NCBI GenBank assembly: GCA_001970955.1
Contig: MPUH01000518.1
Location: forward strand, 1 to 48,618
Length of the DNA stretch: 48,618 bases
Direction: 5' to 3'
DNA from: Stentor coeruleus
Taxonomy: Eukaryota > Ciliophora > Heterotrichea > Heterotrichida > Stentoridae
The notes under the pieces are model-generated. The model did not search any database, was not told the origin of the DNA, and saw only the letters and a list, made by a program, of their open reading frames with translations. Shown here one piece after another: positions 1 through 10,685 of this stretch (position 1 is its first letter; every line of letters starts with the position of its first letter). The translations under genes were made by a program, and so were the position numbers.

Positions 1-1
1 G

Positions 2-760
2 CCAGATATTAGTGCTAAAGCTAATAAATCAAGCTCAAGCTCAAGCTCAAGTTCTAGTTCATCAGGTAAAAAGAAGAAAACTGGGATAGCTGCTGATATA
101 AAAGCCCCAGGTGCTAAAGTAGATATTAAAGCACCAGAAATTAGTGCTAAAGTTAAAAAATCAAGCTCAAGTTCTAGTTCATCAGGGAAAAAGAAGAAAG
201 CTGGTGCAGCTGTTGATATAAAAGTTCCAGGTGCTAAAGTTGATATTAAAGTACCAGATATTAGTGCTAAAGCTAAGAAATCAAGCTCAAGTTCAAGCTC
301 AAGTTCTAGTTCTAGCTCATCAGGGAAAAAGAAGAAAGCTGGAGCAGCTGTTGATATAAAAGCTCCAGGTGCTAAAGTTGATATTAAAGCACCAGAAATT
401 AGTGCTAAAGCTAAAAAATCAAGTTCAAGTTCTAGTTCATCAGGGAAAAAGAAGAAAGCTGGAGCAGCTGTTGATATAAAAGCCCCAGGTGCTAAAGTTG
501 ATATTAAAGCACCAGAAATTAGTGCTAAAGCTAAAAAATCAAGCTCAAGCTCAAGCTCAAGTTCTAGTTCATCAGGGAAAAAGAAGAAAACTGGGGTAGC
601 TGTTGATATAAAAGCTCCAGGTGCTAAAGTTGATATTAAAGCACCAGAAATTAGTGCTAAAGCTAAAAAATCAAGCTCAAGTTCTAGTTCATCAGGGAAA
701 AAGAAGAAAGCTGGTTTATCAGTTGATGTTAAAGCTTCAGAAGTAAAGCCTCCAATCAAA
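2..760 (+). repeat. Coding tandem repeat, about 114-138 bp period, six copies
   Basis: The blocks ccaggtgctaaagt and ttagtgctaaag recur five and six times. Copies are nearly identical and differ mainly in the number of serine codons (agc, tca, agt, tct), which is what slippage or unequal exchange inside a coding array would produce. The array runs off the left edge of the window. Confidence 0.9.
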
Positions 761-1531
761 TCTCCAAAAGATAAGAAATCATCTTCATCATCATCATCAT
801 CTTCAGATAAAAAGAAAAAGAAAAAGTCATCCTCATCATCATCATCATCTTCTTCAGATAAAAAGAAAAAGAAAAAGTCATCCTCCTCATCATCATCATC
901 TTCTTCTTCAGATAAAAAGAAAAAGAAAAAGTCATCCTCCTCATCATCATCCTCTTCTTCAGATAAAAAGAAAAAGAAAAAATCAAGCTCAAGTTCATCT
1001 AGTTCAAGCTCAAGTTCAAGTTCATCTAGTCTTAGTTCATCAGCTCGAATTAAAAAAGCTAAACTTGAAGCCTTAGCTAAAAAACGTGAAGATTCCAAAT
1101 TAAAAAAGAAACAAGCAGAAATAAAATCTCCATCTTCATCTGATGTTTCTGATACAGAAACCGATAATGTTAAAAGTTCAACAAAAGGTCAAGCATGCAA
1201 ATTTATTGACATAGTTACAAATATTCTTGGTATTAGTAGCATTCCAGATGGAGAAAAAGAATCATTTTTTTCAGATTCAAATGTGACAATAAATCAGTTT
1301 GAAAACGCTATTTCAAAAATACTTCCTAATCAGGTTTATCAAGTATCAAGTATTATGAGAATTAATCAGTCTATGCATACTGCTTTTGATAAAGTTCAAT
1401 TAAAACCAAAAGAAGCGTTTAATGTGCTGATGGCTTCAGGTATTATGCCGGACTCTGAAGAAGTTAACAAGAAGGAAGCTGCATTTGCCATTTCAAGATC
1501 ATTCAAGTACATAGTTTTAAGAAATGGATAA
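2..1531 (+). CDS. Lys/Ser-rich repeat protein, 5' end outside the window
   Basis: One frame is open from base 2 to the TAA at 1531, about 509 codons with no start in view, so the gene begins upstream of the window. The first 250 residues are about six copies of a 38-46 residue unit: a VDIKAPGAK-type block, a PEISAKAKK block, a serine run of variable length and GKKKKAG. Four blocks of poly-Ser followed by DKKKKKK come next. The last 130 residues are non-repetitive, predicted helical, and end KYIVLRNG. The valine/aspartate/lysine/proline units resemble AHNAK-type repeats and the Ser/Lys blocks resemble SRP40/Nopp140-type phosphoproteins, but both likenesses are compositional only. Function unknown. 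A scaffold or heavily phosphorylated structural role is a guess. The frame is well supported by the clean repeat and the unique tail. Confidence 0.85.
   Translation, partial: PDISAKANKSSSSSSSSSSSSGKKKKTGIAADIKAPGAKVDIKAPEISAKVKKSSSSSSSSGKKKKAGAAVDIKVPGAKVDIKVPDISAKAKKSSSSSSSSSSSSSSGKKKKAGAAVDIKAPGAKVDIKAPEISAKAKKSSSSSSSSGKKKKAGAAVDIKAPGAKVDIKAPEISAKAKKSSSSSSSSSSSSGKKKKTGVAVDIKAPGAKVDIKAPEISAKAKKSSSSSSSSGKKKKAGLSVDVKASEVKPPIKSPKDKKSSSSSSSSSDKKKKKKSSSSSSSSSSDKKKKKKSSSSSSSSSSSDKKKKKKSSSSSSSSSSDKKKKKKSSSSSSSSSSSSSSSSLSSSARIKKAKLEALAKKREDSKLKKKQAEIKSPSSSDVSDTETDNVKSSTKGQACKFIDIVTNILGISSIPDGEKESFFSDSNVTINQFENAISKILPNQVYQVSSIMRINQSMHTAFDKVQLKPKEAFNVLMASGIMPDSEEVNKKEAAFAISRSFKYIVLRNG
775..1035 (+). 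repeat. Serine-run plus DKKKKKK coding repeat, four copies
   Basis: Four successive blocks each contain a tca/tct serine run followed by gataaaaagaaaaagaaaaa (Asp then six Lys). They lie in the same frame as the upstream repeats and continue into a longer serine tract. On the opposite strand this low-complexity DNA gives a chance ORF. Confidence 0.85.
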
Positions 1532-3743
1532 CTAGTTTAAAAAAATTCTAAAAAACTGCTTTTTATTTGGAAATTTATATATAAAATCTTATATTAGCCC
1601 TTTGGCTCTATTTTTCATTATGAATTTCTTATCAGTAAAGATCTCATAGATATCATTAATAAGATTTTATGCTTATATTGAGCTAATTGCCTATTTTTCG
1701 TATCACTAATAGTCAATATATCATCCTAAAAACTCATGATATACAAGAAAATCCAAAAAAATCTCACATATTTTTTAATAATTCCCTAATTAACGATTAT
1801 TTCCATTCAAAACTTGTATATTTTCATAGGATTTCACACAGATCCTATAATTTTTTAACTAACTTACATATATATTTATTATACACTTTTTCTATTATAG
1901 TCTTATCTATATTACCTCATATTATCAATCAATAGGTTATGATATTACAATTCTACTACTCATCTTGTAATGGTCTAAGACGTATTTTGTTTATTCATGA
2001 TACACATAAAGATTTAGGAAACACATAAAATAAGCATCAATTGAGTATGTTTTGTGTTGGACTATATAATTTTGCAAGATTTTGTTGATTTTTTTGTGGT
2101 TTTTCCTTGTTTTACACTGTAAGATCTGTTTGTTAACCTCTTCAAAGGTAATTTTGAGTTTTTGTATATTTTTCCTATGATGATGAAGAGGATTTATGTT
2201 GACTTTGAAGGTTTATTATATTCAGGTTTACATTACTTGTAGTAAAATGCTTTTGAGATATTTTCAAGATTAGAGAATGAGATATAAATCAGTATTGGGT
2301 TTGGGCTTGTAATGTAAGACCCTGCAAATTCTTCGAAGCCTAATCATATTTTCCTTAAGGGATTTTAGAATTTTAGATGTAAGTATAGGAATATTATAAG
2401 TAGGGATTATGATTTTTTCATGTAGGAATAAATCTTTTATAATAAAGTAATAATTTGTATATAATAAACAGTTCTTTTGGGTTTTAGAAAATATTTAGGA
2501 TTAGATAATATGAAATGGCTTTTAGAAATATTAACAAAATAACAATTTGAAAATAAAGGTATCGAAGTGAATTGATACGATATAATTTGATGATTTATTT
2601 TACATTTGGATATTAGAAATTATTTAAAAAATATAGTTACATTTTATGTTTAAGACTTAGAATTCAATCATTTTTTTACAGTAATGATATTTCCGAAGTC
2701 AGATAATATTTAAGACTCAAAATTTGTATGAAAATCACTTAACTAATTGCTTAAACTATCAAAAAATCAGTGAGGACTTTCTTGTTGTTTCTAAATCTCG
2801 ACCAAATTTTTATTTTTCTAATTTTGGCAAAGCTTTCATAATATAATATTATCATACAATAAATATAAAATGAATTTATTATAAGATGAAATCACATGCT
2901 ATAATAAACCTTATAAGTTTTTCTTTATACTTAATTATATTATTTACTATGTATAAAACACCTATATAACCTTTTAGTATAATATATTTGCTTAATTTTT
3001 AAACAATGTTAAATTTATACATATTTTCATATTTGTTTACCTTAGTATATATTACAATATTATATTCCATTATAAAAAACCCCAGACAATTTTCCTGTCA
3101 AAAAGTACTTAAAACTTATAATGTTATATTGTGTACCAATTTACTAAAATCACTGATAACACATTGCTGTAAATAAAATCATATCTGATACTATCCTTTC
3201 ATAATAAATCCATAAACTAATCATCAGAAGAATTTGCAAAAAAAAACACATGCAAAGTGTTATTATTTTTCTTATACGTGTCTCTCTGAATCCATAAACA
3301 ATTTTCTATACTGAAATAAAAAATTTTACTAAAAACAATTCAAGTTTTGCATACCTGAAATCAAGTATTACATTCTGATTACTTTATTAGTTTTTATTAA
3401 AATATAAAGCGAAAAAATTCTAAGATAAACTAAACTACCTAAGTTAAAATATTGTACAAGATTCTTATGAAAAAATCATATCTTATAAACTTTATTATCA
3501 ACTTTTTCTAAATTACATGATGATTAAATTTATATTAATAAAATTTCATATTTGATATATTAAACTTATATCTTTGCAAATTATTTTTTTTATGTAATAT
3601 ACTATTTTATTCCATCAGAATCTTATGTGAAAAAGAAATTCAATTGTTTTGTGTTATAATATTCAAAATAAACTTAATAAAAGATTATATTTTAATAATG
3701 CTGTGAGAATTCAGATTTCACATACAAATATCAATATAAAATA
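1532..3743. other. 2.2-kb intergenic stretch, no gene recognised
   Basis: Very AT-rich, with stop codons in all frames. The part after 1990 is T/G-rich on the + strand, as expected behind a + gene, and the part before 3744 is more A/C-rich. An 82-codon ORF at 1687-1935 has no recognisable motif and is probably chance. Confidence 0.6.
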
Positions 3744-4460
3744 ATGGTTAAAAGGAACTTACGTAAAACCAAGCTCTGGGCTCATGAAGTATATTTTATT
3801 TAGGAAGACTCTGCCTTAAAAGATATAATCAAGAAATTTAACTCAAAAAGCTGGGTGACTATTGCGAGGAAAGTTTCTAAGGAAATTGGAACCAAACGGA
3901 CAGCTAAGCAATGTAGAGATCGTTGGATAAATTATCTAAATAAAGGCATAAACAACCGTTCTTTTACAGATTATGAAGTAAACAAGCTGATTAGTATTCA
4001 AGAAGTGCATGGCAATAAGTGGATTGACATGGCTAAAGAGCTAAAAGGTCGGACAGAAAATCAAGTAAAGAATTTCTTTCATGCAACAATCAGAAGAAAC
4101 ATTCGAAAGTTCAACAAAGGTAAAAATGATTGTGAAAAAATAGAATTCATCTCAATGGAAATGCTAAACAATCCAGAAGTCAGAAGTATTCTTTTAGCTA
4201 AAAAAAATGTGCCTTGGACTGTTATTTCTAATACCAAACTTTCAGTTGATGCCCTTTATTTTTTGCAATCACTCAAAAACCCAAAAAATGAAACTACCTA
4301 TGATTTAAGTAAAAGCATTATTTATAACGGGAACTCAATCAATCCTTATGAACCTTGGGCTGAGAATGAAGAAATGATTAAAAGTATTTACAACGTATAT
4401 CAATACTGTACAGAATTTTTATTACCGAGTTATGATATTCAAAATCCATTTCTCTTTTAA
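3744..4460 (+). CDS. Small R2R3-type MYB DNA-binding protein, one 15-nt intron
   Basis: Exons 3744-3788 and 3804-4460 give 233 aa. The first exon supplies MVKRNLRKTKLWAHE. Removing the intron joins it to EDSALKDIIKKF, restoring the start of MYB repeat 1 with its first tryptophan. Repeat 1 ends in KQCRDRWINYL, the classic recognition helix. Repeat 2 (about residues 65-112) has the pattern W-x-x-MAKELKGRTENQVKNFFHATIRR, typical of R2R3 MYBs. In both repeats some tryptophans are replaced by other hydrophobic residues, as is common in ciliate MYBs. The C-terminal 120 residues have no recognised domain. Likely a nuclear sequence-specific DNA-binding regulator; the targets cannot be read from the sequence. 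The ATG is the first in frame after the intron is removed. Confidence 0.9.
3789..3803 (+). other. 15-nt spliceosomal intron in the MYB gene
   Basis: gtatattttatttag, phase 0. It carries in-frame stops (TTTAG region) if retained. The A at position 10 matches all other introns here. Confidence 0.9.
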
Positions 4461-5997
4461 AAATATTAGTAATAGGTATTATTATGATAACTGAGAAAAG
4501 TAAGAGAGAATAATTTTATTGCTTATATTAGGATTATGTGCTTATGAAAATTTTTGTACCTCAGATTTAATATAGCTTAAATTATAAACTTTAGAAAAAT
4601 CAAAGTATAAATCATTCGTCAGAAATACAAATTTTATTTTTGAAGTGAGGCATTTAGGATAATTATTAGAAAATAATTTAATTTGAATTTTGCTAGGGTT
4701 TTTATTAAAACATTTATTTAGCATGAAGAAAATGTGTATATAATAAGAAAAAATTCAAATAATTATAAGTGGGAGTAATTTTCGAAAATCTTCAGGTGTA
4801 AAATTATTATTCAAAAAAGGCAGATACTTAATATCACTGCCAATCAATAACCAAAAACCAAAATTCCAGCAAAAATATTTATAAAACCGGAATTCAAAAA
4901 TATATATGATGATTGATGACACAAAATCACATCACTTATCCATAGCAAGTTCATTTTTATATTTTATGTATTTTATAACTAAGATTATAGTAAAATTTAT
5001 ATTATTTTATTTTACAGTCAAATATCTTTTATGTATTTTATAACTAAGATTATAGTAAAATTTATATTATTTTATTTTACAGTCAAATATCTTTTCTGTA
5101 TCTTGTAATTTTATAACTTTTATCTAGTTTAAATCTTAATTAAAATCATAAAATTCTAGTTCTATATTAGCTTAATATTCATATTGTGATATATCCTAGC
5201 CTTTTAGAAAATAATAAGCCTGTTGTTTATATTATACAATAAATAACCTTATGAGTTTTACATAATAGTATATATTTATAACTTAAAGTGAATTATAATT
5301 TTTCATATCAAATTTTATAAGTTTTTACTATACAAAAGCTAACAATCTAATAATTATGATTTATTTAAATCAAATAAACTATAAACTTTTATTTCAGGAA
5401 TAAAATTCATCTTCGTATATACCCTTATCAGAAGAATTCTAAAATCAAAATGATAATACTTCTTCATGGATCTAAGAATATATTTCAAAAATATTCATAT
5501 ATATAATAATTATTTAGAACTAAATGTGATATATCTCGATAGCATAAAAAAAATTTAACTTTTAAAATCACTTCTAATAGGCTATGGAATTTTTATATCC
5601 TGAAAACAAAATAGGTCATCATAAATTTATACTAACAAAAAATAATTATTTAAAGAATCTTATATAAATCCTATGTTACTATGAATTAACTTCCCTATAG
5701 TCAAACATTTAGAGTTATAAAATATGTTTATCTAAAATTCATAAGAGTTTAGATTCAGATTTATAGTATAAATAAAAAAAACCTATCTTTTTTCTAAAAT
5801 AGAAATTTTCTAATTTAAAAGGAAGCTTATAAGATGATTTCACCATAGTTTTGAGTGATAAAAATCTAGTTATCATACTAATTTTCATATGAAACTATTA
5901 AGTATCAGAATCTTTATGACATAATTTTCGATCATAAAAACTTGTAAAGGCATGTGCAAAGTTTGGCAATAATATATGTTTATAATTAAAATACGCA
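4461..5997. other. 1.5-kb intergenic stretch with a 65-bp tandem duplication
   Basis: No coding region recognised; a 60-codon minus ORF at 4542-4724 has no support. Apart from the tandem repeat at 4962-5095 it is featureless AT-rich DNA. Confidence 0.6.
4962..5095. repeat. Tandem duplication, 65-bp unit, two copies
   Basis: 4962-5026 and 5027-5091 match base for base and are followed by the first four bases of a third copy. The unit contains ttttatgtattttataacta and ends in a T-rich tract. It is noncoding and may be recent. Confidence 0.9.
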
Positions 5998-7764
5998 ATG
6001 ACCACTAATGAGCCAGTATATACAGTGATTGATGAATTTAAAGAATCATTACTTGACTTCACTCGTACTCTCAAAGCTGTAAAAGCACAACACAGTCTTA
6101 AGAACCATCACGCAAAATTTAAAAATCATCTTAGAAAAAAACTCTCTGAAACCCACGAGAAAAAATGCAGTCAAATCATAAACCCAGCTTGTCAAGAGAC
6201 TTTTACTGTGAGAAACTTTGAACTTTTACCTTTGATTTATTCATACTATAATACAGGACTAGCGCTTAAAGTACCGTTAACCCTATGTCTAAGTCCAAAA
6301 CATAACTTTTTAGTTAAATACAAAAAAACAATGAATATTCTCAAAGGTAAAAACATTCTAATGAAGTTTTTCAAGAGTTTAAAAATCATCCCTGGATATC
6401 CTGTGTGTATTTTTAAGAGCTTCGAAAATAAAAACAAGTTTTTTATGAGTTTGGAAAGTGTAAAGGTAGCATTAAAAAGTGAAAATGCGGAATATGGGTA
6501 TTATCAAGAGTTTATTAAGCCTACTGGAGGTAAAGCATCTATTATGATATCCCATGCTAAGAATAGTTGTTATAGCAAAAATTATTTAGTCCATAATAAC
6601 GATTTTATACCTAAAAGTTCGGAAATTGTAGAGGATTGGGATTTGTTACAGATTTCGCCAACACCTAATGAAAATCTGCCGCAATATTTGAAAGAAGAAC
6701 TTGATAGAATTAAAAAAATTAGGGTTAGCAGATCAAATATTGAACGTCAAAGCTCAGTAAGTTCCATGCTTAGATTAGAAAGACTTTATTTTTCTAAAAA
6801 TACTAACAGTACACTTAAGCATTTACAGTCGAAAAAAACCTTTGAAAGCAATGCAGTTAACTATGAAAATCTTTTTATAGTTAATCCAAAAAATGTTAAA
6901 TGTTTAAGTCCTTATGAGATTAAAATTCCTATACAAGAAGTTGAAGTTATGAATCAGACACTTTTTTCTTTTCTGAGTCATGAATATAAAAAGAAGTATA
7001 AGAAAGATTTAGAAGAATTACACATTATTTATATCAAGGACCAAGATCGTGGCTGGTATTTTGTAAAAATCGATTCCTTAAAGTTTTACCAACAAAAAAA
7101 ACCAAAAGCTATAAACAAATCTGTGATTATCAAATCAAGAATAACTCCAGCAAGTGAATTAGAGGAAATACACTTGCCTTCACAAACCACAACAAGTCAA
7201 AGCATCGAGTCAAGTTTCAGTACAAGTATTATAAATAATCCTAAGATTCGTATAAGGCAATTTTCTACTATCAAAGCGAAATCTTGTTTTCAGCCTTCTT
7301 CAAGTGAAACAAATTTATTAGGACAAAAAAAAATCAAGCTTATTATTGATAGAGCTGCTTTAAAATACGATATTCTTACAAAAGCTTCAAAAATGTGCTC
7401 TGAAGATATGATGAAATTTGAGAAGAAATATGGATCACCAAGCATCTGGGCTCCTACTGCAGTTAAAATTCATAAGAATCTTGTAAAAAGTCCACTTCAG
7501 CCATTGTTTGTTGGTTTTAATAGAGAAAAACTTAAAAATTATGAGACATCGATAGAAAGGCTACTTTGCTGTAAGATAGATATGCAATACAAAAGAGAAA
7601 TGCACTTGTTTCATAAAGGCTTTAAAATTAGCAATTTGGATTATGATTTATATAGGGAAATATTCACAAGATGTATAAGAAAAGTTGTAAAAGACCAAAG
7701 CGATTTTGAAATGATTATGATAAACTTCGATTCTTTAAGGGAATTTATTGTTGAAATTGATTAG
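5998..7764 (+). CDS. Unknown basic protein, paralogue of the gene at 35988-37310
   Basis: 588 aa, uninterrupted, ATG to TAG. No catalytic motif, signal peptide or membrane segment is apparent. Two blocks are shared with the protein encoded at 35988-37310. The first, near residue 165, is a Q-x-FI-x-P start followed by about 30 residues to V-x-N-x-x-x-IPK. The second, near residue 345, reads IKDQDRGWYFVKI here and IQDQDEKWYLFKC there, preceded in both by a charged helix. This protein is longer, with a Ser/Thr-rich linker (about 390-430) and a C-terminal helical region (about 450-588) that the other lacks. No function can be assigned. The pair probably belongs to a ciliate or protist family of structural or regulatory proteins. 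Confidence 0.85.
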   Translation: MTTNEPVYTVIDEFKESLLDFTRTLKAVKAQHSLKNHHAKFKNHLRKKLSETHEKKCSQIINPACQETFTVRNFELLPLIYSYYNTGLALKVPLTLCLSPKHNFLVKYKKTMNILKGKNILMKFFKSLKIIPGYPVCIFKSFENKNKFFMSLESVKVALKSENAEYGYYQEFIKPTGGKASIMISHAKNSCYSKNYLVHNNDFIPKSSEIVEDWDLLQISPTPNENLPQYLKEELDRIKKIRVSRSNIERQSSVSSMLRLERLYFSKNTNSTLKHLQSKKTFESNAVNYENLFIVNPKNVKCLSPYEIKIPIQEVEVMNQTLFSFLSHEYKKKYKKDLEELHIIYIKDQDRGWYFVKIDSLKFYQQKKPKAINKSVIIKSRITPASELEEIHLPSQTTTSQSIESSFSTSIINNPKIRIRQFSTIKAKSCFQPSSSETNLLGQKKIKLIIDRAALKYDILTKASKMCSEDMMKFEKKYGSPSIWAPTAVKIHKNLVKSPLQPLFVGFNREKLKNYETSIERLLCCKIDMQYKREMHLFHKGFKISNLDYDLYREIFTRCIRKVVKDQSDFEMIMINFDSLREFIVEID

Positions 7765-8269
7765 TAAATAATAAACTTAATAGTTGTAAAACAAATTGAT
7801 GAAATTTTTTGAATCAAATTAATTAAATAGTGATTAGATTATTATCAAGCATATTTTGAATTATGTAAAAGGAATTCAAATTTTAATAAAGATTATTTTT
7901 TATGATAGAAATTAAAACTAAGTCGTGTATCTTCATAGATATCTCATAGCTACTTAACATAAATTTTATTTTTTAATAAGAGTAGAAATATATTTACCAT
8001 AATCTATAAAAAAAATTTTTTGCACTGAAGATTTAGATATAAGAAATTACTCATAGATTTTAGTTTTTAATTTTATGATAATATTAACCCTGCTGCCATC
8101 AAATATTTTAAAAACTTTTCAAGCCAGACAATCAAACATTTTATCAATTATAATACAACTAGCAATAATACTCAAACTCAATATTTTCATATATAAAAAG
8201 TTTTAATATCTTAACAATACATTCATTAAGTCATTTGAAAAACTAAATAATAAAAAATAAACTAAAAAG
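7765..8269. other. Intergenic, convergent 3' flanks
   Basis: AT-rich, between a + gene and a - gene that end towards each other. No ORF or structured RNA seen. Confidence 0.6.
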
Positions 8270-9229
8270 CTATTCTAAATCCCAATAATAATAAGTGAAC
8301 AAATCCTTGATACAAGCATCATTCATTTGTAAATAAGGGTAATTCTGCCACCAATAATATGTTTTAAGATACTTCTCATAGTCTTCCCAATTCTCCATAC
8401 ACTCCACCGAGGATCTTATCATAGTATGGCATTTCTTTATTTCTGTAGACTCATACCAAGCCTTAATCATCTTCAAATATTGTAATCCAATATAATCCCC
8501 AAGAAAAGGTTTACAATAAGCATTACCTGAAGGATTAATCCCACATTCGCATTCCCCATAAAACTGCCACCCAAAGCTTTCCCCAACACAATCTTCATCA
8601 CTTTTACAAGCATAAAGTAAATATCTTGGCTTAATACTTTCTATGCAAACACCTTTTCCTCCAGGCCCACCACAGTTTCCAGATTCACAAAACATAGAAA
8701 AATGGTTTTCACAATCAAAAACAAATTCTTTACGTGATAAACTATAATATTTAATGCATTGACCATGTTTTTCATAATCCCATTTATAGCATCCCATATC
8801 ATTTTTACAGTCTATATCTTTATAGCATTTCTCAAACTCATATTTTTGATGTTCACATAAAAAATCATGATTACAATAAAGTCCAACATCGCATTCTGAG
8901 CTTGTTACACATGTTGAATTTCCTGATTTTCCAATACAAACCTGATTCATACAATCATCAGAAAGGCAATCTGAATCTTTAGCACATGTTTGACCTGGAT
9001 ATAAAGGATTATTTGAAGGCTCAGGGGAAGTAGTACATGTTGAATTTTTTGATGAAACAAAAGGACAATATTCTTTAGCTGAACATGATGATAAATAATT
9101 CGTTGATCCTTGTGAATAAAGACAAGTACCTGGGGAAAATATCATACTTGATGGCTTACATTCGTATTTAGGGCATGATAAACCTTGTGATAAAGCTAGA
9201 AAAGCAGAGATTTTTAATATCAACAGCAT
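8270..9229 (-). CDS. Secreted cysteine-rich protein
   Basis: 319 aa. It opens with MLLILKISAFLALSQGLS, a convincing signal peptide with cleavage probably before CPKYECK. The mature chain has more than 25 cysteines spaced in short pairs (C-x5-C, C-x4-C, C-x3-C), for example CAKDSDCLSDDC and CDVGLYC, a pattern seen in dickkopf-like and other small-disulfide repeat proteins that are expanded in ciliates. The last 90 residues are Trp/Tyr-rich and acidic. No transmembrane segment or GPI signal follows, so it is probably released or stored in a secretory compartment. The start lies 26 bp from the stop of the next gene upstream on the same strand (TPGS2), leaving little room for a promoter. No precise function recognised. 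Confidence 0.85.
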   Translation of the reverse strand: MLLILKISAFLALSQGLSCPKYECKPSSMIFSPGTCLYSQGSTNYLSSCSAKEYCPFVSSKNSTCTTSPEPSNNPLYPGQTCAKDSDCLSDDCMNQVCIGKSGNSTCVTSSECDVGLYCNHDFLCEHQKYEFEKCYKDIDCKNDMGCYKWDYEKHGQCIKYYSLSRKEFVFDCENHFSMFCESGNCGGPGGKGVCIESIKPRYLLYACKSDEDCVGESFGWQFYGECECGINPSGNAYCKPFLGDYIGLQYLKMIKAWYESTEIKKCHTMIRSSVECMENWEDYEKYLKTYYWWQNYPYLQMNDACIKDLFTYYYWDLE

Positions 9230-9255
9230 TGAATATATTACTAATAAAGATTATC

Positions 9256-10071
9256 TTATTTTTTCGAAGCTGTTTTAACTTTTTTGCTTTTACGAGTTCG
9301 TTTCTTTTTGTGGGTTTTTTCATCAGGAAGCTGCGAGTAAAACCCTGTTGCATTTTTTCTACGCTTGATACCTTGGATAAGAGCTTTATCTTTTTTTGTT
9401 TCTTTTTTCTGCCTTTTAGCTTTTTTTACTTGTTTTTTACGTGATTTTATATCGATTGCTAGCCTTTCAGGTGATAAAAAACGGAACCATTGCTGAGATG
9501 TGGTATCAAGACCTACATCAGTAAATGCATATTGCCAATTTGGCAATCCCAAATGCATAACCATAAGTCTAAAATAGTCTGTAAAAGAATTCGCTATAAA
9601 AAACCAGTCTCCGCTTAGATCTTGAAAATAAATCTGTGGCTTTGCATTATTACTTCTAAACACAAGCCCTAGTCTACCATTTAACACCTTTTTATCAATA
9701 TCGAACACTTTAATATCCTCTAAACTTGTATCAACTGGGTCTTCACCTAGCCTTCGTAGTGAGTAATTACCTAATTTGAAAGTTGTGATATCTTTTAAAC
9801 TATTGAAATGCATTTGACCTAAAGGTTTTGTCATCTGGTTCATTTTAATTTTCCATTGAAGTAATAGTCCATCTGATATTAATAAGAAGCTTTTCATGTC
9901 TTCAGGGAGTTTATATGGAGAATTTTCATCTTCCCATGTTTGCAATTGTGAATCTAATACACCATGCCGCTCGTTAAATTCGACTTCAGTAACCCCAGGA
10001 TGGTTTTGGAGAAAGCTAATCACTTTGTCACTAATTTGTTCAAAGATTTCAAGGACACTCTGCTTATTCAT
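9256..10071 (-). CDS. TPGS2: Tubulin polyglutamylase complex subunit 2 (TPGS2-like)
   Basis: 271 aa. Residues 5-200 follow the human TPGS2/PGs2 pattern closely: the N-terminal helix with HPGVTEVEFNERHG, the SMI1/KNR4-like core LPEDMKSFLLISDGLLLQWKI, PLGQMHFNSL, and the signature HLGLPNWQYAFTDVGLD followed by QQWFRFLSPERL. TPGS2 is a non-catalytic subunit of the complex in which TTLL1 adds glutamate side chains to tubulin, and it is thought to help target the enzyme to microtubules of cilia and basal bodies. The C-terminal 70 residues are almost entirely Lys/Arg-rich, compatible with binding acidic tubulin tails (inference). A densely ciliated cell with a microtubule-rich cortex is a natural setting. 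Full length for the family. Confidence 0.9.
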   Translation of the reverse strand: MNKQSVLEIFEQISDKVISFLQNHPGVTEVEFNERHGVLDSQLQTWEDENSPYKLPEDMKSFLLISDGLLLQWKIKMNQMTKPLGQMHFNSLKDITTFKLGNYSLRRLGEDPVDTSLEDIKVFDIDKKVLNGRLGLVFRSNNAKPQIYFQDLSGDWFFIANSFTDYFRLMVMHLGLPNWQYAFTDVGLDTTSQQWFRFLSPERLAIDIKSRKKQVKKAKRQKKETKKDKALIQGIKRRKNATGFYSQLPDEKTHKKKRTRKSKKVKTASKK

Positions 10072-10685
10072 AGTTTTTAAATATATGGCAACTACCTAAT
10101 AAGAAGAAACTTAATAAAATCTTTATATTAAAAGGGTTATTAAATTTGTGAGTAAAAATACACTTTAAATATTATTTTTTATGCAAATCGCCTGATTAAT
10201 TTTATATAATTCATAAATCTAACGAAGAAACAAATATAAATATAATATTTCTGAAACATATGAAATCCAAACCAAATATTAATTGTCCCAGCGACTAAAA
10301 TTTTACTATACCCTCTTAGTAAGGATCATATTAATTTTTATTTTTATGATTAAAATTTACTTTCCAAAATATAAAAAATTATATAAAAACTAAGTGATTT
10401 CCAAGCAACACTAATGATTTACTGTATCCTTCTAAGAAACAATACAAAAAATGATTTCAATCTATTCAGAAAATTCACTTTCTAACTCTAATTCTCTTAT
10501 TTTAACTTCAAAAAAAAAATCTATACAGTTAAAGTTTTATTACCTTAATTAGCATTTTAAAATAAACTAAATCAACTAAACTCTACAATAAAAAATCAAA
10601 CTTATATCCTTATAACCTAAAAAAGTATCTTAATATTTTAAACACATACCTTAAACATCCTATCATTAAAACTAACTATTACCAT
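10072..10685. other. Intergenic, 5' flank of TPGS2 and 3' flank of the ELAPOR-like gene
   Basis: AT-rich, no coding potential seen. The part next to 10686 is A/C-rich on the + strand, that is G/T-rich on the minus strand, typical of 3' flanks in this window. Confidence 0.6.

Noticed and set aside
2-760. CRISPR or satellite array
   Set aside because: The repeats are in frame, encode protein and have variable lengths of serine codons; there is no unique-spacer pattern.
756-998. Minus-strand 80-codon ORF rich in Met, Phe and Tyr
   Set aside because: It is the antisense of the Ser/Lys coding repeats; its own repeats only mirror them.
1687-1935. 82-codon + ORF in the intergenic stretch
   Set aside because: Lacks motif, does not show protein-like composition, and sits in a 3' flank without the 5'-flank signature before it.
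4542-4724. 60-codon minus ORF
   Set aside because: AT-driven composition, no homology pattern, intergenic.
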